Under the pieces are notes generated by a model. That model was not told the origin of the DNA, made no database searches, and worked only from the letters and a program-made list of their open reading frames with translations. A stretch of 37,123 bases of DNA from positions 1 to 37,123 of the forward strand of contig QQNC01000006.1 of assembly GCA_003402695.1 (NCBI GenBank), in the 5' to 3' direction. Of this stretch, positions 1 through 9,558 are shown piece after piece; within the stretch, counting starts at the first letter, position 1; each line of letters begins with the position of its first letter. The position numbers and the translations under genes were made by a program. Origin of the DNA: Verrucomicrobiota bacterium (GTDB lineage Bacteria > Verrucomicrobiota > Verrucomicrobiia > Opitutales > Opitutaceae).

Positions 1-66
1 GGCCTCCCGATAGCGCGCCTGGCGCACCGTGGCACAGTGGTCGATGTTCAAGCCGAGGAAAATCAT
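1..66 (-). CDS. pdxJ: Pyridoxine 5'-phosphate synthase, N-terminal fragment (cut by window edge)
   Basis: The minus strand from the ATG at 66 reads 22 codons to the window edge: MIFLGLNIDHCATVRQARYR, then E-A. The LGxNIDHxATxRxAR pattern is the start of PdxJ, the TIM-barrel enzyme that joins 1-deoxyxylulose 5-phosphate and aminoacetone 3-phosphate to make pyridoxine 5'-phosphate, a precursor of PLP; the Asn of this motif lies in the active site in the family. The rest of the gene lies outside the window. It is divergent from the plus-strand membrane protein gene, with 55 bases between the two starts. Identification rests on one short but very typical motif. Confidence 0.85.
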   Translation of the reverse strand, partial: MIFLGLNIDHCATVRQARYREA

Positions 67-121
67 GGGACAGAGGTTTGACGCCAGTAAACGGCTAGCG
101 ATTCTCTAATGCAAAATCGAA
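67..121. promoter_or_regulatory. Divergent promoter spacer between pdxJ and the VC0807-family gene
   Basis: These 55 bases separate two divergent starts, so both promoters should lie here or inside the coding ends. On the plus strand TTGACG (78-83) resembles a -35 box and TCTAAT (105-110) a -10 box, but the spacing of 21 is too long for a standard sigma-70 promoter. I see no Shine-Dalgarno sequence before either start. If TCTAAT is real, the plus-strand transcript would be nearly leaderless. Confidence 0.2.
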
Positions 122-880
122 ATGGCCCCCGCACCCCTCCCCGCCCGCACACCCGCGCCCGCCCCCGCCCGACCGCCCGCGAAACCGGAAAACCTGCTGA
201 TCAATCTCGCCTTCAACGTCGCCATCCCGGCGGTGCTGATGGCGCAGTTGAGCAAGGAGAACCGGCTCGGTCCGGTCTGGGGCCTCGTGGTGGCCCTGTT
301 GTTCCCTCTAGGCTACGGCCTCTATGACTTTATCGCGCGGCGGAAGACCAACGTGCTCTCGGTTCTGGGCACCGTGGGCGTGCTGGTCAGCGGCCTCTTC
401 GGCATCCTGAAGCTCGGCGGGTTCTGGTTCGCGGTGAAGGATGCCGCGATTCCCTCGCTGATCGGCGTCGCGCTGCTGGCCACCATGCGCTCGCGCGAGC
501 CGCTGATCAAAACGATCTTCTACAACGACACCGTCATGGACGTTCCGCGCATCGAGGCCGCCCTGGTCGAACGCGACACGGAGGGCGGGTTCATTTCGCT
601 CCTGCGACGCTGCAGCCTGCTCATCGCGCTGGCGTTTTTCCTGAGTGGCGGGCTGGGTTTTGTGCTCGCGCGCTACCTGCTCAAGAGCCCGGGTGGCACC
701 CCGGAGTTCAATGCCGAGCTGGCCAAGATGCACTGGCTAAGCGTGCCGGTCATCATGGTACCCGTCATGGCCATGATGATGGTCGCGCTCTGGCAGCTCA
801 TCCGCGGCCTGAGGGCGCTCACGGGGCTGACGACCGACGAGATCTTCAAGGCGGAGCCGGAGAAAAAGCCGGCGGCCTGA
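122..880 (+). CDS. VC0807-family integral membrane protein
   Basis: This 252-residue protein has a Pro/Ala-rich N-terminus (residues 1-22), then PENLLINLAFNVAIPAVLM and several hydrophobic segments: roughly residues 28-42, 50-70, 80-102, 107-121, 162-186 and 203-225. The pattern NLxFNxxIP, FPLGYGLYD, FWFAVKDAAIPSLIG, the IEAALxER loop and a C-terminal LRGLRxLTGL is that of the VC0807 family, whose members are inner-membrane proteins of unknown function, distantly like septation protein A. It is the only plus-strand gene in the window and ends 38 bases from the convergent gltA stop. The start at 122 is uncertain because the first 20 residues are low complexity. No biochemical role can be given. 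Confidence 0.8.
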   Translation: MAPAPLPARTPAPAPARPPAKPENLLINLAFNVAIPAVLMAQLSKENRLGPVWGLVVALLFPLGYGLYDFIARRKTNVLSVLGTVGVLVSGLFGILKLGGFWFAVKDAAIPSLIGVALLATMRSREPLIKTIFYNDTVMDVPRIEAALVERDTEGGFISLLRRCSLLIALAFFLSGGLGFVLARYLLKSPGGTPEFNAELAKMHWLSVPVIMVPVMAMMMVALWQLIRGLRALTGLTTDEIFKAEPEKKPAA

Positions 881-887
881 TGGGATT

Positions 888-917
888 GCCGGGCGGGGCC
901 GGGTGACCCCGCGCGGC
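888..917. terminator. Hairpin between convergent VC0807-family gene and gltA
   Basis: GCCG (888-891) pairs with CGGC (914-917), and GCGGGG (893-898) with CCCCGC (907-912), with one mismatch between and an 8-base loop. It lies in the 38-base gap between two convergent stop codons, where a shared terminator is expected. Neither strand has a U-tract after the stem, so it may only block read-through weakly. Confidence 0.35.
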
Positions 918-918
918 C

Positions 919-2214
919 TCATTCCCGCTGCGCCATGGGCAGGTAATCCCGCTTCACGGGGCCGGAGTAAATCTGCCGGGGACGGTAAATGCGACCCTTC
1001 GGGTTCGCCGCCACCTCGCGCCAGTTGGCGATCCAACCGGGCGCCCGGCCGATGGCAAAGATGACCGTAAACATGTTCACCGGGATACCGAGGGCGCGCA
1101 TGATGATGCCACTGTAGAAATCGACGTTCGGGTAAAGTTTGCGCGAGATGAAATAGTCGTCCTTCAGCGCGGCCTGCTCGAGGTTGCGGGCGATCGCGAG
1201 GAGCGGGTCGTTGATGCCGAGCTTGTTCAGGACGTCCTCGCAGGCCTTGCCAATGATCTTCGCGCGCGGGTCGAAATTGCGGTAGACCGGGTGGCCAAAG
1301 CCCATCAGGCGGTTGCTCTTGCCGCCGGACTTGGCCGCGGCGATGAAGCGCGTGCCGTCATCATGCTCGTCGTGAATGGACTGCAGCATGTGCATGACCG
1401 CGGTGTTGGCGCCGCCGTGCAGCGGGCCGGACAGCGCGCAGATGCCGGCGGAGAGCGAGGTGAAGAGGTTGGCGGCGCTGGACCCGACCATGCGCACCGT
1501 CGAGGTGCTGCAGTTCTGTTCGTGGTCGGCGTGGAGCAGCAGGAGGGTGTTGATCGCCTTGGAGATTTCCGGGGCGGCGACATAGTCCTTGTACACCTCC
1601 GAAAACATCATGTGCAGGAAGTTGTCGCAGAACGGGATGTCCTTTGGCGGGATATACGGCAGGCCGTGCTGGTAGCGGTAGATCATCGCCCCGATCGTGC
1701 GGATCTTCGAAATGGCCATGGCGGCCGCGAGGTCGAAGTTCTGCAGGTCCTTCTCAAAGTCATTCGTGGCGAGGTGCGGGTTATGGGCGGCCAGCGAGGC
1801 GACGATGGACGAGAGCATCGCCATGGGCGGCGCATCCTTCGGGTAGCCCTGGAAGATCGCCTGCATCTGCGGCTCGATCGCGGCGTGCTGCCGGAGGAGG
1901 TCACCAAAGGCCTTGCGCTGGGCGGCGTTGGGCAGCTCGCCGTAAATGATGAGATAGGCGGTCTCGCCAAAGTTGCTGTTCTGGGCGAGCTGCTCGATCG
2001 GATAGCCGCGGTGGCGGAGGACGCCGTTGTCGCCGTCGAGATAGGTGATCGCACTCTCGCACGAGCCGGTATTGCCGTAGCCCTGGTCGTAGGCGATGTA
2101 GCCGGTCTCAGCGCGCAGCTTCCGGGTATCAATGGCCTTCTCGCCCTCCGTGCCAATCATCACGGGCAGGACGTATTCCTTGTCGTCGAGTTTGAGCTGT
2201 GCAGTCGTGGCCAT
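919..2214 (-). CDS. gltA: Citrate synthase (type II)
   Basis: GltA condenses acetyl-CoA and oxaloacetate to citrate, the entry step of the citrate cycle. The 431-residue protein has the type II layout. An N-terminal beta region begins [17 protein letters not shown]. The catalytic residues are His266 ([10 protein letters not shown]), His308 (GFGHPVYR) and Asp365 (NVDFYSG). The start at 2214 (ATG) fits the family; a longer reading from a TTG at 2256 adds 14 residues that resemble nothing in citrate synthases. It is the last minus-strand gene of the run, 118 bases after hisH, so it may have its own promoter. A short palindrome touches its start codon. Type II enzymes in Gram-negatives are often hexamers inhibited by NADH; that cannot be read here. 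Confidence 0.97.
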   Translation of the reverse strand: MATTAQLKLDDKEYVLPVMIGTEGEKAIDTRKLRAETGYIAYDQGYGNTGSCESAITYLDGDNGVLRHRGYPIEQLAQNSNFGETAYLIIYGELPNAAQRKAFGDLLRQHAAIEPQMQAIFQGYPKDAPPMAMLSSIVASLAAHNPHLATNDFEKDLQNFDLAAAMAISKIRTIGAMIYRYQHGLPYIPPKDIPFCDNFLHMMFSEVYKDYVAAPEISKAINTLLLLHADHEQNCSTSTVRMVGSSAANLFTSLSAGICALSGPLHGGANTAVMHMLQSIHDEHDDGTRFIAAAKSGGKSNRLMGFGHPVYRNFDPRAKIIGKACEDVLNKLGINDPLLAIARNLEQAALKDDYFISRKLYPNVDFYSGIIMRALGIPVNMFTVIFAIGRAPGWIANWREVAANPKGRIYRPRQIYSGPVKRDYLPMAQRE

Positions 2215-2231
2215 GGTTGGCTTAACCAACC
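2215..2231. promoter_or_regulatory. Perfect 6-bp inverted repeat directly before the gltA start codon
   Basis: GGTTGG-CTTAA-CCAACC lies directly against the gltA ATG. In RNA it would be a hairpin with a 5-base loop where the ribosome binding site should be, and no Shine-Dalgarno motif is visible. As DNA it could be a repressor half-site pair. Six base pairs can arise by chance, so the functional claim is weak. Confidence 0.3.
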
Positions 2232-2332
2232 CGAATCCATGCCGCTTGCAAAGCAAAGTTACCCGGTTTGCCCTCGCATGACGCGAAATTAGCCGGCGAC
2301 AACCCGGCTGTTAGAAGATTTGCGGCCTGTAA

Positions 2333-2959
2333 TCAGGCCTTCGCCGCCACCCTGGCGAAGTTGCGGTAGACCTGCAGGCCCTTGGCCTGGCTCTTTTCCG
2401 GATGGAACTGCGTGGCAAAACAGCGGCCGCGCGCAATCGCCGCACAGAACGGGCCACCGTAGTCGCTCTCCGCCAGCACCAGCCCGGGGTTGGACGGCAC
2501 GCAGTAATAGCTGTGCACAAAATAGAAGGCTTCGCCCTCGTTCGCCAAGCCGGCCGCCAGCGGGGAATTGGGCTGGGTGAAACGGATGGTGTTCCAGCCC
2601 ATGTGCGGGATCTTGAACTCCGGCGGGCGGACGAACTTGACGACCTGGCCGGGAAAAATGCCAAGGCCGGTGACGTTGGACTCCTCGGAGTGCTCAAACA
2701 GCGCCTGCATGCCGAGACAGACGCCGAGGAACGGCCGGTCGGCGGCAATCCACTCGCGGACCGTGTCCGCCAGTCCGGTCGCGCGCAGCGACGCCACGCA
2801 GTCCCGCAGCGCCCCGACGCCGGGCAGCACGAGCCCGGTGGCCCCGCTGGCCACGACCTCGGCGGGCGAGCGCACCACCCGCGGCTCCGCACCGACGGCC
2901 TCAAGGGCCTTCGTGACGCTGCGGAGATTGCAGATTCCGTTGTCGATGACCGCGATCAT
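2333..2959 (-). CDS. hisH: Imidazole glycerol phosphate synthase, glutaminase subunit
   Basis: HisH hydrolyses glutamine and passes ammonia to HisF, which makes IGP and AICAR in histidine synthesis. The 208-residue protein is a class I glutamine amidotransferase. It begins MIAVIDNGICNLRSV, has the nucleophile Cys81 in GVCLGMQ, and the His-Glu pair of the triad in FHPEKSQ near the C-terminus. The ATG at 2959 is chosen because it gives the family's usual start; a GTG at 2980 would add seven residues. The usual YGMGN near the N-terminus reads NGICN here, a mild change. It follows hisB after a 166-base spacer filled by an inverted repeat. Its partner hisF and hisA are not in the window. Confidence 0.95.
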   Translation of the reverse strand: MIAVIDNGICNLRSVTKALEAVGAEPRVVRSPAEVVASGATGLVLPGVGALRDCVASLRATGLADTVREWIAADRPFLGVCLGMQALFEHSEESNVTGLGIFPGQVVKFVRPPEFKIPHMGWNTIRFTQPNSPLAAGLANEGEAFYFVHSYYCVPSNPGLVLAESDYGGPFCAAIARGRCFATQFHPEKSQAKGLQVYRNFARVAAKA

Positions 2960-2979
2960 GGGAAGAGCAGGGCGCGACA

Positions 2980-3112
2980 CGGAGATCGGAGCTCGTAGAT
3001 CGGAGATCGGGAGTCGGAAAATGCGGGATGGCGTTCAGGCTGCATGCTTGCGCCGTTCGCGTATCGCACACTCCGGCGATCTGCCATCTCCGAACTCCGA
3101 TCTTCGCATCTG
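2980..3112. repeat. Long imperfect inverted repeat with GATCGGAG-type units
   Basis: Between hisB and hisH the left arm (about 2980-3017) has three copies of GATCGG, and the right arm (about 3073-3112) has the complementary CCGATC/CTCCGA units. Reversing the right arm gives AGATCGGAGTTCG, which matches AGATCGGAGCTCG of the left arm at 12 of 13 positions. The arms flank about 55 bases of mixed sequence. No open reading frame here looks like a protein. Its layout, unit-rich arms around a core, resembles the elements at 9468-9553 and 15087-15179, but the unit is different. Confidence 0.55.
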
Positions 3113-3125
3113 AGGCGCCCGGGCC

Positions 3126-3728
3126 TCAGATGCTGCCTTTCGTCGAGGGGAGCAGGTCGGCGGCACGGGGCTCGATGGACGTGGCCATGTCGAGCGCGCG
3201 GGCGAGGCACTTGAAGATTGCCTCCGCCACGTGGTGCGGCTCCTCGCCGTAAACCAACTGGACATGGAGGTTCGCCCCGAGCGCGTTGCTGAATGCGCGG
3301 CAGAATTCCTTCACGAGGATGATGTTGAAATCGCGCACGAACATGGTCGGCGCGTCGGCGGAATAGACCAGGTGCGGGCGGCCGCCGACATCGATGGCGA
3401 TGCGGACGAGCGACTCGTCCATGGGCAGCAGGAAAAAACCGTAGCGCTTGATGCCGATCTTGTCGCCCAGCGCCTCCTTGAAGGCCTGGCCGAGCACGAG
3501 GCCGACATCCTCGACGGTGTGATGGTAATCCACGTCGGTGTCGCCCTTCGCCTTCACGGTGAGGTCGAACAGCCCGTGCTTCGCGAAGAGCGTGAGCATA
3601 TGGTCGAAGAACGGCACGCCGGTGTCGATCTTGCCCAGGCCGCGGCCGTCCACCGCGAGGGTAAGCGCGATGTCGGTCTCGGCCGTCTTGCGGGTGACAG
3701 TCGCTACGCGAGAGGTGATTTTAGCCAT
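3126..3728 (-). CDS. hisB: Imidazoleglycerol-phosphate dehydratase
   Basis: This enzyme removes water from IGP to give imidazole acetol phosphate, the seventh step of histidine synthesis. The 200-residue protein is the monofunctional form, without the phosphatase domain fused to it in E. coli. Two ferredoxin-like repeats each carry manganese-binding motifs: FDHML (41-45) and HHTVED (69-74) in the first, and HHVAEAIFK in the second. The ATG at 3728 lies inside the end of hisC, which overlaps it by 25 bases, so the two are probably translationally coupled. hisH follows after a repeat-bearing spacer. Confidence 0.97.
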   Translation of the reverse strand: MAKITSRVATVTRKTAETDIALTLAVDGRGLGKIDTGVPFFDHMLTLFAKHGLFDLTVKAKGDTDVDYHHTVEDVGLVLGQAFKEALGDKIGIKRYGFFLLPMDESLVRIAIDVGGRPHLVYSADAPTMFVRDFNIILVKEFCRAFSNALGANLHVQLVYGEEPHHVAEAIFKCLARALDMATSIEPRAADLLPSTKGSI

Positions 3729-4816
3729 GCGTCGAGGGATTCGTTGAGAGCGGACATTTCGCCATCGGTGCCCACGGTGATGCGGAGGAACGAGGCGGTC
3801 AAGGCGTGGCTCGGGAAGTGGCGGACCAGCACCTTGCGGCGGCAGAGGAAGTCATAGGCGGACTGGGCGACTGCCGGTCCGCTTTCACCACGGGTGTTCT
3901 TCGGCTCGGTGAAGATGAAGTTCGCCTGCGACGGGTAGGTGAACCAGCCGCGCGGGCCGGCGAACCGCGCCAGGTTGGCGTCGCGCGTGGCCTTCACCTT
4001 GGCGATCAGCGCATCGTAGTAGGCCGGATCCCCCAGGGCCGCGAGCGCGGCGGCCTGCGAGAGGCGGTTGACGTTGTAGCTGTCGCGCACGCGGTCGAGC
4101 AGACCGATGAGCTCGGGCTGGGCCAGGGCGTAGCCGACGCGGATGCCGGCGAGCGCGTAAGCCTTGGACAGCGTGCGCACAATCACGAGGTTCGGGTAGC
4201 GGGCGAGCAAGGGCACGGCGTTCTCCTGCGCGAAGGGCACGTAGGCCTCGTCCACCACCAGCAGGCCGCGGAACGTGGCCAGCATGCGCTCGAGGTCGGC
4301 GTTGGCGAAGGCCACCCCTGTGGGCGCATTGGGTGACGTCAGGAAGAACGCCTTCGCCGTCGAGGCGGCGATCTTTTCAAACGGCAGCCGCATCGACCGG
4401 TCGAACTCGATCACCTCGCTGCGGCCGTCCTGAATCGCAACCAGCACGGGATAAAGCGAGTAGCTCGGGAACAGGAAGCCGGCGGCGGCGGCCGGGGAAC
4501 AAAAGAGCCGCACCAGAAGGTTGAGGATATCGTCGGAGCCGTTGCCGATGCAGACGTTCTCCTCGCGCAGGCCGTGCAGCCGCGCGACGGCGGCGCGCAG
4601 CGGGCCGCTCTTCGGGTTCGGATACAGCCGGAGCGAGGAACCGTCCGCGCCGATTTCCTGGCGCAGGGCCTCGGCGACCCGCGGGCTGGGCGGATAGGGA
4701 CACTCGTTGGTGTTGAGCTTCACCCAGCCGGGTTCCGTCGGCTGGAGACCGGGCGTGTAAGCGTGCAGCGAAGCGATATGCGGCAGCGCGAGCTGCGGCA
4801 GCGGGGAGGACGGCAT
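3704..4816 (-). CDS. hisC: Histidinol-phosphate aminotransferase
   Basis: HisC transfers an amino group from glutamate to imidazole acetol phosphate, giving histidinol phosphate. The 370-residue protein is a fold-type I PLP aminotransferase: [13 protein letters not shown] at the N-terminus, the IGNGSDDIL loop, [16 protein letters not shown], and the Schiff-base lysine Lys218 in [15 protein letters not shown], which is the HisC form of the motif. The start at 4816 is 7 bases after the hisD stop; its own end overlaps the hisB start by 25 bases. hisD-hisC-hisB is thus a tight unit. Close relatives act on other substrates, but the context makes HisC secure. Confidence 0.96.
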   Translation of the reverse strand: MPSSPLPQLALPHIASLHAYTPGLQPTEPGWVKLNTNECPYPPSPRVAEALRQEIGADGSSLRLYPNPKSGPLRAAVARLHGLREENVCIGNGSDDILNLLVRLFCSPAAAAGFLFPSYSLYPVLVAIQDGRSEVIEFDRSMRLPFEKIAASTAKAFFLTSPNAPTGVAFANADLERMLATFRGLLVVDEAYVPFAQENAVPLLARYPNLVIVRTLSKAYALAGIRVGYALAQPELIGLLDRVRDSYNVNRLSQAAALAALGDPAYYDALIAKVKATRDANLARFAGPRGWFTYPSQANFIFTEPKNTRGESGPAVAQSAYDFLCRRKVLVRHFPSHALTASFLRITVGTDGEMSALNESLDAWLKSPLA

Positions 4817-4823
4817 GACGCGT

Positions 4824-6125
4824 TTATTTTTTGACCGTGCGGATCTTCACCGACCGCCCGTGCGCATCGAGTTTCTCCATCGCGGCGAAGGCCGCCACGA
4901 TGGGCTCGGCCTTGCGGACGCTGCCGCGGCTGTAGCCCGTGATGCTGGTGCGCCGCATGAAGTCCGCCACGCGCAGCCCACTGAAGAACCGGCCGGCGCG
5001 CCCGGTGGGCAGCACGTGACTCGGGCCCGCGGTAAAGTCGCCGAGGGCCGTGGGGGTGAAATTGCCCAGCATGATCGCGCCCGCGGTCGTAATGGTCCGC
5101 ATCAGCACCTTGGCGGCGGAATCCTTTACGAGCAGCTCGAGGTGCTCGGGGGCGATGTAGTTCGCGACCTCGGCGGCCTGCGCGAGGGTCTTGACCTCGA
5201 CGGCTAGGAAACCCTCGGCGAGCACGCGCGCCATCTTCTCGGAGCGCGACAGGAGGTGCAGCTGCTTTTCCATCTCAGCGACGATGTCGGCGATGAGCTT
5301 GGTTGAGGTGGCGACGAGAAAGATCTTCTCCCGGCCGGAACCGTGCTCGGCCTGCGCGAGCAGGTCGGCGGCGGCAAAATCAGCGCGCGCGGTCTCATCG
5401 GCGATGACCATCAGCTCGCTGGGGCCCGGCAGCGAGTCCACGCCGATGGTGCCAAACACCTGGCGCTTGGCCTCGCAGACAAAGGCGTTGCCGGGGCCAA
5501 AGACCTTGTCGACCGCGGGGATGGTCGTCGTGCCATACGCCATGGCGCCGATAGCGTGCACGCCGCCGATCTTGTAGACCTCCTCCACGCCGACGAGGTG
5601 CAGTGCGGCCAGCACGCCGTCGGCGATCTTGCCGGAGGAATTGGACGGAGTGAACACGGCGATCTCCGGGCAGCCGGCGATCTTGGCGAGGGTGGCGGTC
5701 ATCAGCACGCTGGAGACCAGCGGGACCTGGCCGCCGGGCACGTACAGGCCCACGCGGCGGATGGGGTCGAATTTCTCGCCGACCGTCGCGCCGTGCTTGT
5801 TTTTCGCGGTCCAAGCCTGCGGCAGACCGCGACGGTTGAAGGCCACGATGCTCTCGTGGGCGGCGGCGAGGGCGCGGCGCTCGGCCACGGGAAGACGGCG
5901 GGCGGCGGCGGTGAGTTCGGCCGGCTTCACCCGGAAGTCGCGGGCCTGCAGCTTGGCGCCGTCAAATTTCGCGGCGTAATAGCCTACGGCCTCGTCCCCG
6001 CGTTCATGGACGGCGGTGAGAATGGCGGCGACGCCCGCGGAGAGTTCGCGGGAGACGAGGCTGCCGCGGCAGAAGGCGGCCAGATCCTCGGGAAAAGTCC
6101 GGGTGGTGATGGAGAGGGTGCGCAC
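4824..6125 (-). CDS. hisD: Histidinol dehydrogenase
   Basis: HisD oxidises histidinol to histidine in two NAD-dependent steps, the end of the pathway. The 433-residue protein carries GPSELMVIADE, LAQAEHG (zinc-binding Gln and His), the catalytic pair Glu327-His328 in APEHLEL, and DFTAGPSHVLPTGRAGRF. The start is a GTG at 6125; no nearby ATG fits and no Shine-Dalgarno is visible. It is the first his gene of the cluster, 26 bases after a secreted-protein gene, so the two may share a transcript. The zinc ligands and the catalytic pair are intact. Confidence 0.97.
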   Translation of the reverse strand: MRTLSITTRTFPEDLAAFCRGSLVSRELSAGVAAILTAVHERGDEAVGYYAAKFDGAKLQARDFRVKPAELTAAARRLPVAERRALAAAHESIVAFNRRGLPQAWTAKNKHGATVGEKFDPIRRVGLYVPGGQVPLVSSVLMTATLAKIAGCPEIAVFTPSNSSGKIADGVLAALHLVGVEEVYKIGGVHAIGAMAYGTTTIPAVDKVFGPGNAFVCEAKRQVFGTIGVDSLPGPSELMVIADETARADFAAADLLAQAEHGSGREKIFLVATSTKLIADIVAEMEKQLHLLSRSEKMARVLAEGFLAVEVKTLAQAAEVANYIAPEHLELLVKDSAAKVLMRTITTAGAIMLGNFTPTALGDFTAGPSHVLPTGRAGRFFSGLRVADFMRRTSITGYSRGSVRKAEPIVAAFAAMEKLDAHGRSVKIRTVKK

Positions 6126-6151
6126 GGGAATGAGTTGCGGGTAAAATTGGG

Positions 6152-6910
6152 TTACCGGGAAAACGAGGGAATCGCAAACTGACTGGCCGGGAAGGATTCG
6201 TTCACGGTGATCGCGTCAAAGGTGATGGTGACGGTCTGCTCCTTGCCGGCCGCGGTCCGGATGGAATTCGTGATCTTCCGCGGGAAGCGGATGCCGTTGG
6301 CCATGATTTCGCCCTGCTCGCGGATGGAGCTGCCATTCTCGGTCTCGGTGAGCATGAGCCGGCCGGTGGCCTCGGCGAAGTAGCGGTAGAAAATCAGCTG
6401 GGGGGCGTGGATAAAGGCGACCTTCCGGCAGGCGACGCCCTCCAGCGTGACGGGACCCTGGTCAATCACGCTGCCGCCCGCCTGTTCCAGGCCGCGGTAG
6501 AAGGCGAGGTTCTCCCAGACAATGGCCCGCTGCCGCTTGATCTGGTCAGTCGGGAGCAGTTGCAAACGCCAGCGCGTGGGATCCTTGCCATCCTGTATTT
6601 TCTGCCAGCCATCGTAGTCATCGAGCGCACTCGTATCCACGATGCTGGCGGTGGTGCGAACCGTGCGCTGGCGGTAGGGTTCCTGAAATATGATCTCCAC
6701 CCCGACGGTGAGCGGCTTGGTGGCGTCCGTCCCTACCGGCGCGAGCATCGAACCGGTGTAATGCAGTGATTTGACCGCGTTAAGCGCCGCCTCGGACCCA
6801 AGGTAGGCCCGGGCCTTGGCGATGATCGCAGGCTCGGCCTGTACGGTCACAGTCGGTGCGAAGCCGAGGAGCAGCAACGCGGCAAACCGGCGGGAAGACA
6901 GAGTAAGCAT
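6152..6910 (-). CDS. Secreted LolA/LppX-like protein of unknown function
   Basis: I do not recognise a named family. The 252-residue protein has a signal peptide (RRFAALLLLGFAPTVTVQA, cut near residue 25), without a lipobox cysteine. The mature part starts IIAKARAYLGSEAALNAVKS followed by LHYTGSM, then alternates beta strands with charged loops and ends in a strand with the phrase FDAITVNESFPASQF. This is the style of LolA/LppX-like half-barrels that bind lipids at the cell envelope. GAGG eight bases before the ATG, read as GAGGTTCGTC, is a fair Shine-Dalgarno. A perfect odd palindrome, AACCT-C-AGGTT (6915-6925), overlaps it. It lies between guaA and hisD with no functional link to either. 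Confidence 0.65.
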   Translation of the reverse strand: MLTLSSRRFAALLLLGFAPTVTVQAEPAIIAKARAYLGSEAALNAVKSLHYTGSMLAPVGTDATKPLTVGVEIIFQEPYRQRTVRTTASIVDTSALDDYDGWQKIQDGKDPTRWRLQLLPTDQIKRQRAIVWENLAFYRGLEQAGGSVIDQGPVTLEGVACRKVAFIHAPQLIFYRYFAEATGRLMLTETENGSSIREQGEIMANGIRFPRKITNSIRTAAGKEQTVTITFDAITVNESFPASQFAIPSFSR

Positions 6911-6962
6911 GACGAACCTCAGGTTGGACTAAAGTTCGCCCCGAGGAAAGCCCGGTTCCGGC

Positions 6963-8501
<1,539 letters not shown>

Positions 8502-8578
8502 GGGCGGCCGGAAAAACGAATAAACGGACAACAAACCGCAGGCGTGTCAATGGCCCGCTCCGGCCGCACGCCCGGCGG

Positions 8579-8806
8579 TCAGAACTTCAGCCGGGTGTTT
8601 TCATGGGCGCAGCGCGGGCATTTCGCCAGCTCGGTCCCAATCGGCGCGATGTAGAGGGCGTCGCAGCGGATGCAGTGGAAGGTCGTCTTGCGGCGCTCGA
8701 CCTCGAAGCGGGCATGGTCGCGCCGGTCGTAGTAGAACCACACGCCGAGGAACACCGCAGCCAACAGCGTGCAGTAAACCACCACGGCGGGAGTCAGCTC
8801 GAGCAT
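8579..8806 (-). CDS. Small membrane-anchored zinc-ribbon protein, unknown function
   Basis: The 75-residue product has one N-terminal membrane helix (about 6-25: PAVVVYCTLLAAVFLGVWFY), a charged linker, then C-I-R-C and C-P-R-C (residues 45-48 and 63-66), a four-cysteine zinc ribbon, and ends NTRLKF. With the positive YYDRRDH after the helix, the ribbon should face the cytoplasm. It starts 18 bases downstream of the rplQ terminator, so it could be reached by read-through or have its own promoter. guaA follows. Function is not known to me; a membrane-tethered zinc ribbon could be a docking or metal-sensing module. Both cysteine pairs and the gene's position favour a real gene. Confidence 0.7.
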   Translation of the reverse strand: MLELTPAVVVYCTLLAAVFLGVWFYYDRRDHARFEVERRKTTFHCIRCDALYIAPIGTELAKCPRCAHENTRLKF

Positions 8807-8823
8807 GGCGAAAGGGCTAAATG

Positions 8824-8855
8824 AAAAACGCGCCGAAGGAAACCTTCGGCGCGTT
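8824..8855 (-). terminator. Intrinsic terminator of the ribosomal superoperon after rplQ
   Basis: AACGCGCCGAAGG (8827-8839) pairs perfectly over 13 bases with 8843-8855 around an AAA loop. Read on the minus strand, the stem ends in GTT and runs into TTTCATTTA, a short U-tract. It begins 20 bases after the rplQ stop, and marks the end of the run that began at rpsL. Confidence 0.88.
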
Positions 8856-8874
8856 GGAATGGGGAGCGGAGGGC

Positions 8875-9384
8875 TTAGGCCTTGGTTTCAGCCGTGGCCT
8901 CGGCGGCGACCGGGGCGGCCGTCTCGGCTTCGGCCTTCGGGGCCTGGGCCTTCTTGGTCTTGGTGGCCTTCTTGCCCTTCGACTTCTTATAGCCGGTGTC
9001 GTCCGCCTTCACGAACTCGATGAGCGCGAGCTCCGCGGCGTCGCCGAGGCGCTGGGCACCGAGCTTGTAGATGCGGGTGTAGCCACCGTTGCGGTTCGTG
9101 AACTCCTTGTGCTTCTCGTTGAAGAGGAGCGTCAGGGCGGTCTCGTCGCGCACGTCGGCGTGAGCCAGGCGGCGGAGGTGGAGCGCGTCCTTCTTGTCGG
9201 TCTTGGCCGCGGCCTGCTTGGCCTTGGTGATGACCTTCTCGATGAAGGGACGCAGGGCCTTGGCCTTGGTCAGGGTGGTCTTGATGCGGCCGTGGGTGAT
9301 AAGCGAGGCGGCGAGATTGGACATCATCGCCCGGCGGTGCTCGACGGTTACGCCCAGGGAAGCGTGGTGTTTGTTGTGACGCAT
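8875..9384 (-). CDS. rplQ: 50S ribosomal protein L17
   Basis: L17 lies near the exit of the peptide tunnel. The core (residues 1-130) has the family signature: MRHNKHHASLGVTVEHRRAM, SLITHGRIKTTLTKAKALR and a GYTRIYKLGAQRLGDAAE-like segment. At 169 residues it is about 40 longer than E. coli L17; the extra part is a C-terminal Lys/Ala/Glu-rich tail (KKSKGKKATKTKK, then an acidic Ala-rich end), expected to be disordered. It is the last gene of the alpha-operon block and is separated from rpoA by a 174-base spacer with an inverted-repeat element, unusually long for this gene pair. A strong terminator follows. Confidence 0.97.
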   Translation of the reverse strand: MRHNKHHASLGVTVEHRRAMMSNLAASLITHGRIKTTLTKAKALRPFIEKVITKAKQAAAKTDKKDALHLRRLAHADVRDETALTLLFNEKHKEFTNRNGGYTRIYKLGAQRLGDAAELALIEFVKADDTGYKKSKGKKATKTKKAQAPKAEAETAAPVAAEATAETKA

Positions 9385-9467
9385 TGGATTTGGTGATTAA
9401 GCGGGGCCCGATCGGCAATCCGGTCGCAGCGTGGCGCGGCAGCGGACGGCGCGAGCCCCTGGTTTAG

Positions 9468-9553
9468 TTTCGAAGTTGGATTTTCGCTTTTCGAATCCCG
9501 ATCCGGACTTCCGACTGCCGGAGCAATCGAAAGTCGAAAATCGAAATTCGAAA
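9468..9553. repeat. AT-rich imperfect inverted repeat in the rpoA-rplQ spacer
   Basis: The left arm (9468 to about 9495) contains TTTCGAA, ATTTTCG and CTTTTCGAA. The reverse complement of the right arm (about 9526-9553) gives TTTCGAA, ATTTTCG and ACTTTCGA in the same order and spacing, about 80 percent identical over 29 bases. The core holds a second stem, TCCGG (9502-9506) with CCGGA (9518-9522). The AT-rich TCGAAA units stand out against GC-rich flanks. It is a relative of the element at 15087-15179. In the operon transcript it would fold into one long hairpin with no coding potential. Confidence 0.7.
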
Positions 9554-9558
9554 TTCGC

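Noticed and set aside
2960-3125. Small open frames in the hisB-hisH spacer as a coding gene
   Set aside because: The translations are low complexity and follow the repeat units; the region is better explained as an inverted repeat.
3704-3728. hisC-hisB overlap of 25 bases as a sign of fusion or frameshift
   Set aside because: Both proteins have normal ends and intact motifs; short overlaps are usual in his operons.
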